Below, in pieces: positions 44,418-55,543 of a stretch of DNA of 64,000 nt. Source of the stretch: CAIKMD01 sp963729935 (lineage in GTDB: Bacteria; Pseudomonadota; Alphaproteobacteria; ATCC43930; CGMCC-115725); contig CAVSPW010000004.1 of assembly GCA_963729935.1 (NCBI GenBank), positions 558,001 to 622,000 on the forward strand. Direction: 5' to 3'. The position numbers were made by a program, and so were the translations under genes. Each line of letters begins with the position of its first letter. The stretch's first letter is position 1. The notes beneath the pieces are model-generated. The model saw only the letters and a program-made list of their open reading frames with translations, had not been told where the DNA came from and did no database searches.

Positions 44418-45716
44418 ATGATTTCCCGCTATAGCCGGCCGGCGATGTCGGCGATCTGGGAAGCGGAAAACCGCTTCCGCCTCTGGTTCGAGATCGAGGC
44501 CCATGCCTGCGACGCGCTCGCGGCCGCCGGCATCATCCCCGAGCAGGCGGCGCAGGCGATCCGCGCGAAGGGCAAATGGGAGATCGCGCGCATCGACGAG
44601 ATCGAGCGCGCAATCCACCACGACGTCCTCGCCTTCCTGACGAATCTCGGCGAGCATATTGGCCCCGAAGCGCGCTTCCTCCATCAGGGCATGACCTCGA
44701 GCGACGTGCTCGATACCTGCTTGGCGTTGCAGCTGAAACAGGCTTCGGAAATCCTGCTCGCCGATATCGATGCGCTCCTTGCGGTGCTGAAGCGCCGCGC
44801 CTTCGAATACAAGCACACGATCACCATCGGCCGCAGCCACGGCATCCATGCCGAACCGACGAGCTTCGGCGTGAAGCTGGCCGGATTCCACGCCGAATTC
44901 CAACGCGACCGCGCGCGGCTCGAAGCCGCCAGGGACGAGATTTCCACCTGCGCGATTTCCGGTGCGATCGGCACCTTCGCCAACGTGCCGCCCGGCATCG
45001 AGGAATATGTCGCCGCAAAGCTCGGCCTCAAACCCGAGCCGGTCTCCACCCAGATCATTCCGCGCGACCGCCACGCGATGTACTTTTCGACCCTCGGCGT
45101 CATCGCCAGCTCCGTCGAGCGTTTGGCGCTAGAGATCCGGCACCTGCAGCGCACCGAGGTACGCGAGGCGGAGGAGTATTTCGCGCCCGAGCAGAAGGGC
45201 TCCTCCGCCATGCCGCACAAGCGCAACCCGGTTCTTTCGGAGAACCTGACCGGCTTGGCGCGGCTGGTGCGCGCGACCGTCGTTCCCGCCTTGGAGAATG
45301 TGGCGCTGTGGCATGAGCGCGATATCTCGCATTCGGCGGTCGAACGCGTCAACGCGCCCGACGCGACGATCGCGCTCGACTTTGCCCTCGCCCGCCTCAC
45401 CACGGTGATCGACAAGCTCCTCGTCTATCCCGAGGCGATGAAACGCAACCTCGACAGGCTCGGCGGCCTGCACAATTCGCAGCGCGTGCTGCTGGCTTTG
45501 ACGCAAGCGGGCATGAGCCGCGAGGACGCCTATCGTGCGGTGCAGCGCAGCGCCATGCAGGTCTGGGAGGGCAAGGGCGATTTCCAACGCCTCTTGGAGG
45601 CCGATGCCGAAGTCGCGAGCCGGCTATCGGCCGCCGCGATCGACGCGCAATTCGACGACGCCTATCACCTCAAGCACGTCGACACGATCTTCAAGCGCGT
45701 TTTCGGCAAGACATAA
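44418..45716 (+). CDS. purB: adenylosuccinate lyase
   Basis: Cytosolic enzyme of 432 aa for two steps of purine synthesis (SAICAR to AICAR, adenylosuccinate to AMP). The fumarase-superfamily signature SSAMPHKRNPVLSENL is complete and TSSDVLDTC and GRSHGIHAEPT carry further active-site residues. The start at 44418 opens the usual MISRYSRPAMSAIWEAENRF. It heads the purine block, with DUF1476, TetR and NRDE genes between it and purC. Confidence 0.95.
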   Translation: MISRYSRPAMSAIWEAENRFRLWFEIEAHACDALAAAGIIPEQAAQAIRAKGKWEIARIDEIERAIHHDVLAFLTNLGEHIGPEARFLHQGMTSSDVLDTCLALQLKQASEILLADIDALLAVLKRRAFEYKHTITIGRSHGIHAEPTSFGVKLAGFHAEFQRDRARLEAARDEISTCAISGAIGTFANVPPGIEEYVAAKLGLKPEPVSTQIIPRDRHAMYFSTLGVIASSVERLALEIRHLQRTEVREAEEYFAPEQKGSSAMPHKRNPVLSENLTGLARLVRATVVPALENVALWHERDISHSAVERVNAPDATIALDFALARLTTVIDKLLVYPEAMKRNLDRLGGLHNSQRVLLALTQAGMSREDAYRAVQRSAMQVWEGKGDFQRLLEADAEVASRLSAAAIDAQFDDAYHLKHVDTIFKRVFGKT

Positions 45717-45745
45717 GCCGTGAAGCCGCAGCACGCGTGCCGGCG

Positions 45746-46333
45746 TCAGGGCGCGGCGATCGTTTTCAGATAGTTTCGCGTAACGCTCTGGAAATATGCA
45801 CGACTGCGCATGCCACGCGCGACCACCATTGCGCCTTCGAGCAGGGAGAGCGTAGTCCGCGCCTGCGCCCGCGACGCGCCCTCGAAAGCGAAGTGCTTCG
45901 ATCGCCGGCCGGCCGCCAAGAGATGGTTGAGCCACGCTTCGGTCTCGCGAAAGAATCCTTCCAGCTCTGTTGCGACGGCAGGCGGAACGGTCGCGGCCTC
46001 CGCGCTCAGCATGCCGCACAGACACAGCTGATTGCCCGTCTTGAAAGTGCGCTCGAACAGCGCGGCAAAGCGTGCCAGCCGGCGCACGGGATTGTCGACC
46101 GTACTGCCGATCGTCTCGAGCTCGTGCTGGAATCCTTGGCGGTAGCGCCGCAGGAGCGCGACCGCGAGATCGCCCTTGGTGGGAAAATGATAATGGATGC
46201 TCGCCGTCCGCAGATCGAGTTCCGCAGCGAGATCGTGAAAGCTGAACCCGTTATAGCCGCGCGACTGAATTCGACACTGGGCAACGTCGAGGATCCGCTC
46301 CCGCGTCGTTTTCTTGCGCAGACCCGCCTTCAT
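45746..46333 (-). CDS. TetR/AcrR family transcriptional regulator
   Basis: A 195-aa TetR repressor. The DNA-binding helix-turn-helix is RGYNGFSFHDLAAELDLRTASIHYHFPTKGDLAVAL (about residues 25-60), typical of the family. The C-terminal ligand domain holds an unusual CLCGML cysteine pair. The start at 46333 (MKAGLRKKTTRERIL) fits the family; the longer frame adds a Gly-rich run. Target and ligand unknown. Confidence 0.85.
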   Translation of the reverse strand: MKAGLRKKTTRERILDVAQCRIQSRGYNGFSFHDLAAELDLRTASIHYHFPTKGDLAVALLRRYRQGFQHELETIGSTVDNPVRRLARFAALFERTFKTGNQLCLCGMLSAEAATVPPAVATELEGFFRETEAWLNHLLAAGRRSKHFAFEGASRAQARTTLSLLEGAMVVARGMRSRAYFQSVTRNYLKTIAAP

Positions 46334-46442
46334 GACCCGACCACGCCTTTCGCTGCCCCCGCCCCCGCCCCACCGGGATCGCGCGCGGATCAACGACGAG
46401 AGGCCGGCTCCGGCGCGGCGCGCCGGCCACTCCGTTATTGTG

Positions 46443-46763
46443 TTATGTCGCGCCTAGAGCCTTGCGCGCTTCGGCCGTGAACCGCTCGATTTCGAGTTGA
46501 ATGCGGCTGGCATCGAGCGCGACCGATTTGGCCGCGAAGTCGCCGGCAATCTTCTTGACGATGTCCTCGTCGCCGTGAAGGTGTTTCGCCGGATCGGCCA
46601 GATCGCGTGCGTAGCCCTCGGCGGCCGCGCCTTTCAGTCCAAGTTGTTCGGCTGCCCATGCTCCGAGCAGATGGTTGCGCCGCGCCCGCACCTTGAACGC
46701 GACTTCCTGGTCGTGTTCGAATTTGCGTTCGTAGCCCTTCTCGCGATCGTCGAATCCAGACAT
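46443..46763 (-). CDS. DUF1476 protein (F1-ATPase zeta-like)
   Basis: A 106-aa all-helical protein of DUF1476, which includes the zeta inhibitor subunit of the alphaproteobacterial F1Fo ATP synthase. It begins with the family signature MSGFDDREKGYERKFEHDQE, whose N-terminal segment is the inhibitory helix in Paracoccus. It lies divergently from the NRDE gene. An ATPase-inhibitor role is inferred from the family. Confidence 0.9.
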   Translation of the reverse strand: MSGFDDREKGYERKFEHDQEVAFKVRARRNHLLGAWAAEQLGLKGAAAEGYARDLADPAKHLHGDEDIVKKIAGDFAAKSVALDASRIQLEIERFTAEARKALGAT

Positions 46764-46810
46764 GCAAGTTCCCCCTTGCTGTCCGCCATGATTAGCGCAT
46801 AACGGCGGTC

Positions 46811-47572
46811 ATGTGCACCCTCGTAATCCTACGTAGACCGGGCCACGATTGGCCAGTGCTCATCGCCGCCAATCGCGACGAGATGATCGACCGGCCCTGG
46901 CAGCCGCCGGCGCGGCATTGGCCCGACCGGCCGGAAGTCCTGGCCGGGCGCGACCAACTCGCGGGCGGCTCCTGGCTCGGAATCAACGATTTCGGGCTGG
47001 TAGCGGGAATTCTCAACCGGCACGGGTCGCTCGGTCCGGCCGTCGGCCAGCGCTCGCGCGGCGAGCTGGTGTTGGAGGCGCTCGATCACGCCGACGCGCG
47101 TGAGGCCGCCGACTCGCTGGAAAAGCTCGAGCCCGCCGCCTATCGCACCTTCAACCTCATCCTCGCCGACAACCGCGACGCGTTCTGGCTGCGTCATGCC
47201 GACCCAACCGGAACCTTGCCGGTCACCGCAACCGCGTTGAAATCCGGTCTTTCGATGATCGCGGCCGGCGATCTCGACGATGGCGAGACGCCACGCCTGC
47301 GCCGCTACCAGCCGCTCTTCGCCGCCGCCGAGCCGCCCGAACCGTCGCGCGGCGATTGGCACGCCTGGGAGGAATTGCTGCTCGATTCCAGCTTCGATCC
47401 GGGCGAAGGCCCGCAAGCCGCGATGCACTTCGATACCGGCCGCGGCTTCGCCACCGTCTCGAGCAGCCTGATCGCGCTGCCCTCGCCCGAGCGGCGCGAC
47501 GTGAAGCCGGTGTTTCGCTTCGCCGCGCATCGGCCGACCTCTTCGCCGTGGCGCGACGTGATGCTTCCCTGA
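46811..47572 (+). CDS. NRDE family protein (TANGO2-like)
   Basis: A 253-aa protein that opens MCTLVILRRPGHDWPVLIAANRDE, the NRDE motif of the TANGO2/DUF833 family, with the second-residue cysteine as the likely N-terminal nucleophile. Later ILNRHGSLG and ERRDVKPVFRF fit the family. Human TANGO2 affects lipid and haem homeostasis; the bacterial role is unknown. Confidence 0.83.
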   Translation: MCTLVILRRPGHDWPVLIAANRDEMIDRPWQPPARHWPDRPEVLAGRDQLAGGSWLGINDFGLVAGILNRHGSLGPAVGQRSRGELVLEALDHADAREAADSLEKLEPAAYRTFNLILADNRDAFWLRHADPTGTLPVTATALKSGLSMIAAGDLDDGETPRLRRYQPLFAAAEPPEPSRGDWHAWEELLLDSSFDPGEGPQAAMHFDTGRGFATVSSSLIALPSPERRDVKPVFRFAAHRPTSSPWRDVMLP

Positions 47573-47657
47573 GCAGCCACGCGCTCGGCCACTGGCCTAC
47601 ACCCATCCACCTTGCTATAGAGAATTCTTGACCCCGCTAGCTCGGGAGCCCCCGCCC

Positions 47658-48425
47658 ATGACGCGACGCAAACAAGTCTACGAAGGCAAGGCCAAAGTGA
47701 TGTTCGAGGGCCCGGAGCCGGGCACGCTCGTGCAATACTTCAAGGACGACGCCACCGCCTTCAACGCGCAAAAGCGCGGCACGATCACGGGCAAGGGCGT
47801 CATCAACAACCGGATCAGCGAATTCCTGATGACGCGAATCGCCGAGATTGGGATCCCGACGCACTTCATGCGCCGCTTGAATATGCGGGAGCAACTGGTT
47901 CGTCAGGTTGAGATAATTCCGATCGAGGTGGTCGTCCGGAACATCGTCGCCGGCTCCCTCGCGCAGCGCCTGGGGATCGAAGAAGGCACGCCCCTGCCGC
48001 GCTCGATCGTCGAGTATTACTACAAGAGCGACAAGCTTGGCGACCCGATGGTCTCCGAGGAGCACATCACCTGCTTCGGCTGGGCGACAACCCATGATCT
48101 CGACGAGATCATGCAGATGTCGCTCAGGATCAACGACTTCCTCTGCGGCCTTTTCCTCGGCATCGGCATCAAGCTGGTGGATTTCAAGCTCGAATTCGGC
48201 CGCCTCTACGACCAGCACGATCAGATGCGTCTGGTGCTCGCCGACGAGATCAGCCCCGACAATTGCCGGCTCTGGGACGTGAAGACCAACGAGAAGCTCG
48301 ACAAGGACCGCTTCCGCCGCGATCTCGGCAAGGTCGAGGAAGCCTATCAGGAGGTGGCGCGGCGCCTGGGGATTCTGCCCGAGATGGCGCCCGGCGACGT
48401 CAAGGGCCCGGCCACGGTGCAATGA
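47658..48425 (+). CDS. purC: phosphoribosylaminoimidazole-succinocarboxamide synthase
   Basis: SAICAR synthetase of 255 aa, ligating aspartate to CAIR in purine synthesis. It starts at 47658 with MTRRKQVYEGKAKVMFEG, the family's YEGKAK ATP-binding start. VEIIPIEVVVRNIVAGS and SPDNCRLWD are further signatures. It begins the purC-purS-purQ-purL operon. Confidence 0.95.
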   Translation: MTRRKQVYEGKAKVMFEGPEPGTLVQYFKDDATAFNAQKRGTITGKGVINNRISEFLMTRIAEIGIPTHFMRRLNMREQLVRQVEIIPIEVVVRNIVAGSLAQRLGIEEGTPLPRSIVEYYYKSDKLGDPMVSEEHITCFGWATTHDLDEIMQMSLRINDFLCGLFLGIGIKLVDFKLEFGRLYDQHDQMRLVLADEISPDNCRLWDVKTNEKLDKDRFRRDLGKVEEAYQEVARRLGILPEMAPGDVKGPATVQ

Positions 48426-48450
48426 GCGCCCACGGAACAAGAGCCAAACG

Positions 48451-48693
48451 ATGAAAGCGCGCGTCTTCGTCATGCCCAAGGAAGGCGTGCTCGACCCGCA
48501 AGGCAAGGCCATCGCACACGCGCTTCGAACTCTTGGCTTTTCGGGAATCGGCGAGGTCCGCCAGGGCAAAGTCATCGACCTCGAACTGGGCGAGACCGAT
48601 CCCACCCGCGCCCGCGCCGCGATCGAGGAGATGTGCAAGAAGCTCCTCGCCAACACGGTGATCGAGAGTTATCGCGTGGAGCTCGTCGCGTGA
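48451..48693 (+). CDS. purS: phosphoribosylformylglycinamidine synthase subunit PurS
   Basis: An 80-aa small subunit of the three-part FGAM synthase. It has the PurS fold pattern MKARVFVMPKEGVLDPQGKAI and VRQGKVIDLEL. PurS bridges PurQ and PurL for ammonia transfer. It lies between purC and purQ, as usual for alphaproteobacteria. Confidence 0.93.
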   Translation: MKARVFVMPKEGVLDPQGKAIAHALRTLGFSGIGEVRQGKVIDLELGETDPTRARAAIEEMCKKLLANTVIESYRVELVA

Positions 48694-48761
48694 TGGGGCC
48701 CCGGTATCCCCGATGAAGCGCCGCCCTTGATGCGATCGACGCGCGGCAGTATCTGAGCCTC

Positions 48762-49447
48762 ATGCAATCCGCGATCATCGTTTTTCCCGGCTCCAATCGA
48801 GAGACTGACGTCTTCGACGCGCTTCACCGCGCCTCGGGTAAGAAGCCCTTGAAAGTGTGGCATCGCGATTCCGAGCTGCCCAAAGCGGACCTCATCGTCA
48901 TTCCGGGCGGTTTCTCCTATGGCGATTACCTGCGCTGCGGCGCCATGGCGGCGCATTCGCCGATCATGAAGGAGGTGAAGGCGCGGGCCGAGCGCGGCAC
49001 GCCGATCCTCGGCATTTGCAACGGCTTCCAGATCATCACGGAAGCGGGGCTCCTGCCCGGCGCGCTGCTCACCAACAAGACGCTCAAATTCCATTGCCGC
49101 AACGTCGATCTGCGGGTCGAGACCAGCCAAAGCATCTTCACCAACCGCTATGCAGCCGGCCAGGTGATCAACGTGCCGGTCGCACATCACGACGGGAATT
49201 ATTTCGCCGATCAAGCGACGCTCGACCGGCTCGAAGGCGAAGGGCGTGTCGCCTTTCGCTATTGCGCGCCCGACGGATCGCTCGCCGACGCCGCCAACGC
49301 GAATGGCTCGGCGCGTTCGATCGCCGGCATCTTCAACGAGACCAAGACCGTCTTAGGTCTGATGCCGCACCCCGAGGACGCAACCCACCCGCTGCAGGGC
49401 TCGCTCGACGGCGTCGGATTTTTCCAGGGCCTGGTCGAGGCGCTCGC

Positions 49448-49451
<4 letters not shown>
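48762..49451 (+). CDS. purQ: phosphoribosylformylglycinamidine synthase subunit PurQ
   Basis: Class I glutamine amidotransferase of 229 aa that supplies ammonia to PurL. The nucleophile cysteine is in PILGICNGFQIITEAG and the His/Glu pair near the end is in LMPHPEDATHP. It overlaps the next gene by TTGA (PurL begins at the TTG within the PurQ stop), so the subunits are translationally coupled. Confidence 0.94.
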
Positions 49452-51634
<2,183 letters not shown>

Positions 51635-51656
51635 GGCCTTCGCGGAAGGGCGTAAA

Positions 51657-51893
51657 ATGGCGATCGACGCAAGCGAGATCGAAAGGCTGATCAAATCCGG
51701 CTTGCCCGACGCGCAAGTGCGGATCGACGATCTGCGCGGCGACGGCGACCATTACGCGGCCTATGTCATTTCCGCCGCCTTCAAAGGCAAGAGCCGCGTG
51801 CAGCAGCATCAAATGGTCTATCAGGCCCTGCGCGGCCGCATGGGCAACGAATTGCACGCGCTGGCGCTGCAGACCGCGGCGCCGCAGGATTGA
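51657..51893 (+). CDS. bolA: BolA family protein
   Basis: A 78-aa BolA/IbaG-like protein. The core helix RVQQHQMVYQALRGRMGNELHALAL with the conserved histidine that joins in a [2Fe-2S] cluster with monothiol glutaredoxins is present. The next gene is exactly such a CGFS glutaredoxin, so the two probably work as a complex in iron-sulfur handling and iron sensing. Confidence 0.88.
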   Translation: MAIDASEIERLIKSGLPDAQVRIDDLRGDGDHYAAYVISAAFKGKSRVQQHQMVYQALRGRMGNELHALALQTAAPQD

Positions 51894-51918
51894 GACCCAT
51901 AGACACGAAGGACCGATC

Positions 51919-52254
51919 ATGAGCGACGCCACCATCGCCGACCGCATCAAGCAGGACATCGCCGACAATCCGGTCGTGCTCTACATGAAGGGCACGCCGG
52001 TGTTTCCGCAATGCGGCTTCTCGGCCGCCGTGGTGCAGATTCTCACCACCGTTGGCGTCAAATTCAAAGGCATCGACGTGCTCGCCGATCCGGAGATCCG
52101 CGAGGGCATCAAGGAATTCTCCAATTGGCCGACGATCCCGCAGCTCTACGTGAAGGGCGAGTTCGTCGGCGGCTGCGATATCGTGCGCGAAATGTACGAA
52201 TCGGGCGAGCTGCAGGATTTCTTCAAAGGCAACGGCATCCCACCACGCGCCTGA
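51919..52254 (+). CDS. grxD: monothiol glutaredoxin, Grx4 family
   Basis: A 111-aa monothiol glutaredoxin with active site QCGFS (residues about 32-36) and the glutathione site SNWPTIPQLYVKGEFVGGCDI. The start at 51919 begins MSDATIADRIKQDI. It carries or transfers [2Fe-2S] clusters with BolA, its upstream neighbour by 25 bp. Confidence 0.93.
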   Translation: MSDATIADRIKQDIADNPVVLYMKGTPVFPQCGFSAAVVQILTTVGVKFKGIDVLADPEIREGIKEFSNWPTIPQLYVKGEFVGGCDIVREMYESGELQDFFKGNGIPPRA

Positions 52255-52289
52255 GGCCTGCGCGCCCGCATCCGGGGCAAGATCGACCG

Positions 52290-52745
52290 ATGCATCGAGG
52301 CAAGACAGCCGCTTTCCTGATCGCCGCGCTTTCGCTCGCGGGATGCGCGGCATTGAGCGGGCCGGATTGGGCGGCGATCGGCCAGCAGGCGGCGAATTTG
52401 CGTGCCGGCTGCGAGAGCCAATTCGATTCCGGCGTCATCAGGACCCATCTCGCGGCGGAGCGCTGCGCCAATCCTCCGATCCTCGATCTCTACGCCAAGG
52501 CCGGCTGGCCCGATATCGACGTGCTCAACGCCTATCTCGCCAAGCGCGAGGCGATTGCCGCGCAATGGGACCACAACGCGATCGGCCCCGAACAGGCGCG
52601 CGCGGAAATGGCCCAAGCCCTGGTCGACCAGAATTCCGAGATTCAGCATCGCGTCGCCGACCGCGCCACGGCGAGCGCGGCGCTGCGCGCCACGATGCCG
52701 GTGATCTGCACGCATGTCGCGCGCGGCATGACGATCTGCCAATAG
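52290..52745 (+). CDS. hypothetical lipoprotein
   Basis: A 151-aa protein whose first residues MHRGKTAAFLIAALSLAGC form a lipoprotein signal with lipobox LAGC. The mature part is helical with three further cysteine-containing spots (RAGCESQ, ERCANPP, VICTHV and TICQ). No family is recognised. It follows grxD by 35 bp and is followed by the palindromic repeat. Confidence 0.6.
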   Translation: MHRGKTAAFLIAALSLAGCAALSGPDWAAIGQQAANLRAGCESQFDSGVIRTHLAAERCANPPILDLYAKAGWPDIDVLNAYLAKREAIAAQWDHNAIGPEQARAEMAQALVDQNSEIQHRVADRATASAALRATMPVICTHVARGMTICQ

Positions 52746-52749
52746 GCCG

Positions 52750-52856
52750 GAGAGCGTGATCCGATTGGACTGAATCGGATCACGCTCTCGATTCTTTGGT
52801 TTTGTCGCATTTTTCTGCGCCGAACCGGCATCCACTTCGGCGGAAAATGCTTTAAT
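52750..52856. repeat. dispersed palindromic intergenic repeat
   Basis: A perfect 17-bp inverted repeat (52750-52766 and 52773-52789) surrounds the 6-nt loop GGACTG, followed by an AT-richer linker and a second, weaker inverted part (CCGAACCGG ... CCACTTCGGCGG, about 52814-52845). I recognise the overall sequence as a kind of intergenic repeat common in alphaproteobacterial genomes. It can also act as a bidirectional transcription barrier between the two facing genes. Confidence 0.7.
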
Positions 52857-54622
52857 ATTCGACATTGTAGACGAGCCCGTCGAGCCGCATCTTCTCCGTA
52901 TCGGCGGATGAGAGGCGGATACGGATCGGCTGTCCGGGCGTCACGTCCGCGTGCCGGATCTCGCCGACCGCCCAGGAAAGCCCGCTCCAAATCACCCTGT
53001 CGTAGCGGATATGGACACTCAGCGGCTTTCCTCCCTGCGTCGCGGCGATCACGAAGAAACGCCCCATATTCTTCTCGCTCATGCTGCGCATGATCCGGCC
53101 CTCGAGGTCGCGCTGCTGCATGATGACGCGCAAATCGCCGGATAGGGGCGGCATGACCACGGCTTCGACCGTATTATGCGCGGCCGCGGCGACGAAGCGC
53201 GCCGGCACCGGCGCGATGCCGCGCGGAATGCGGATATCGGCTTGGACGCCGAGATCGTAGACGGCGCTCGCATAGCGCCCGAAGCCGACGAGTGCGAGCT
53301 GACCCGGGCCAAGACGGATGGAATCCGGGTCGAGCACCGGCTCGAAGCCCGAATCGCGAAAGAGCACGCGGCCGGCCCCATGCGGGTCCTGCTGCCGCAA
53401 GCGCGGCGGCAGGGCGATCTTGGCGATGCTTTGGGCCGGGTTGACGACGGCATAGAGCGCGCCGTCATTGCGATCCGAGGCGAAGCCGTAGCCTTGCCCC
53501 TCGCCCGGCACGCCGCCGAACATCGTCGTCATTCCGGCCTGCTGCAGCGGCGCGTAGAGCTTTTGCGCGCGCGCGAACCAGCGCGCGTCGCCGTCGCTCA
53601 GCAATTCGAGATTGCCGTGCACGGTATTGACCCAGCCGCCGCGCGCCATTTCCAAAAGCAGCATTCCCTTCCAGGCGCTGGTCCTGCGATGGTAGTTGGT
53701 GCCGGTATCGCCCACCATGAACGAGGTCGAAATCGATGCGCCGCAACGGCACGCCGTTGGCGGCGAAGCGCCGCACCGTGTGGTCGCTATAGACGTCCAT
53801 CGCGCGCCAGAAGCTGAAATCGGGCACGTCCGAGGCGCGGGGATCGCCTGCATAGAGCGAATCAAACACATCGAGCCAGCGCGGATCGACGGGATCGTGA
53901 AACGGCATCGGCGCGGCCGTGGTATCGAAATCGCCGTCGAAACCGTTGAAGGCGACGAGAACCACATCGGGGTTGCGCGCGCGAAAATCGAGCAGGGCCG
54001 CGCGCAAGGCCAGGGTGTTGCGCTCCCGAATCTCGGCCGGCGAGAATTTCGTTTCATCGCCCGCCGCGGCCGCCGCCAGCTCGGCAAAATCGAATTTGAA
54101 CAGCCGGACGCCCCGATCATACCAGTATTGCAGCACATCCATGAAATCGGGCAGGAAGCCGCCCGTATAGAGCGCCATCGCGCCGCGATGCGTTGTCAGC
54201 GAGCTTTGCCAGGCCGGCGCCGCATAGAGATGCGCCAGCGTGTTGGTGCTGAACCACAGGCCGGGCAGGATTCCGTTCCGCTCGAGCGTGCCGAGCCAGC
54301 GCTCGGGACCGTCCGGCCAGCCTTCGCTGCGCCATTTGCGGTAGCCGCCATTGGGGTCGTACCAGAAGGCGTCCATGACGTAATAGTCGATATGGACGCC
54401 GAGCCGCCGCAGACGCAGCACCTGGCCCACCTCGCGCATCGCCGCCGCCTCGGTGAGCGCCACGTCGTCGGAGAGTTCGTCGTAGGAGGACCAGTTGTTG
54501 TAGACCCAGATCGGGCCGGAGAGGAAAGGCCGCTGAGCGCCGCCCGACTGCGCCCGCAGCGGCGCCGCCGCGCCCAGCGAAAGCGCCAGCAGAGCGAAAA
54601 GCCAGAGGATCGATCGCTTCAT
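52852..54622 (-). pseudogene. GH27/GH36-like glycoside hydrolase, interrupted by one +1 frameshift
   Basis: Exported alpha-galactosidase-like enzyme of clan GH-D. A signal peptide (MKRSILWLFALLALSLGAAAPLRA) is followed by GPIWVYNNWSSYDELSDD, YYVMDAFWYDPNGGY, and GVRLFKFDFAEL, where the second aspartate is the likely nucleophile. The frame breaks at about 53730 after PLRRID; the rest, from TSFMVGDTGTNYHRRT to the C-terminal beta domain, is intact one frame over. The locus is 3n+1 and dropping one base restores it. A start at ATG 54622 is used; 54631 is possible. Substrate uncertain. Confidence 0.72.
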
Positions 54623-54711
54623 CGGCACCAAGACCTCGGCAAAGGAGCAAGGGGACTATCCCATGTCGCGCCGCGCCCAACCTTGATGTGAATCAGGCCG
54701 TGCGCCGCCCC

Positions 54712-55497
54712 TCAAGCAGCGAAGCGATACGCCGCCATGCTGAGCCCGCCCATGCTGAAATCGCGATAGATCCGCTCGCCGCGCGCCGGAGAGCCGGCCG
54801 CGCCAAGGCCGACGAAGAGCGGCAGGAAATGCTCGGGGCTCGGATGCGCGCGCAAGGCGTGCGGCGCGGACCGCGTCCAGTCGAGCAGTTCCTCCACGCG
54901 TCCCGCCGCCAGGGTGACGGCGAGCCATTCGTCGAATTCCTCGGCCCAGTCGGGCGTCGCGCCGCCGCTCCAATCGAGCTCGCTCAGATTATGGGTGGCG
55001 CCGCCGCTCGCGAGGATGAGGACACCTTCTTGCCGCAAGGGCGCGAGCGCCTGGCCGATGCGATAATGCCAGCGCGCGTCGCGCCGAGGCTGCACCGAGA
55101 GCTGCGCCACGGGAATATCGGCGGCTGGATAAAACGAGCGCAACGGCACCCAAGCCCCGTGATCAAGCCCGTAGGCCGCGTCCCTCTCGGCCTCGATGCC
55201 GGCCGCGCGCAGCAGATCGAGCGCGCGCTGCGCCAGCGCCGGCGCGCCCGGCGCCGGATAGCTCAGCTGGTACATCGGCGCGGGAAAGCCGTAATAGTCG
55301 TGGATCGTCTCGGGCCTCTCGGCCGCGCCCAACAGCGGCGTCAGCGTGTTCCAATGGGCCGAGACGCAGAGCACGGAACGGGGCCGCATCAGGCTCTCGC
55401 CGAGCGCCTGCCAGAAGGCGCCGGCCGCGCCCGGTTGGAGGGCGACCATCGGCGAGCCATGCGAGATGAAGAGACTTGGAAGGGTGTTGTCGGCCAT
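54712..55497 (-). CDS. class III extradiol dioxygenase, DODA/YgiD type
   Basis: A 261-aa LigB-superfamily ring-cleaving dioxygenase of the 4,5-DOPA dioxygenase group. Metal-site features are ISHGSPM and VCVSAHW (histidines) and GGATHNLSEL in the middle, with GLDHGAWVPL in between. The bacterial relatives open catechols or DOPA. It lies between the glycoside hydrolase and the CorC gene on the same strand. The substrate cannot be told. Confidence 0.88.
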   Translation of the reverse strand: MADNTLPSLFISHGSPMVALQPGAAGAFWQALGESLMRPRSVLCVSAHWNTLTPLLGAAERPETIHDYYGFPAPMYQLSYPAPGAPALAQRALDLLRAAGIEAERDAAYGLDHGAWVPLRSFYPAADIPVAQLSVQPRRDARWHYRIGQALAPLRQEGVLILASGGATHNLSELDWSGGATPDWAEEFDEWLAVTLAAGRVEELLDWTRSAPHALRAHPSPEHFLPLFVGLGAAGSPARGERIYRDFSMGGLSMAAYRFAA

Positions 55498-55543
55498 CGG
55501 CTGGATGTGGGATGCGGTTGAGCGGAAGGCAAGCGGCGTGCCG

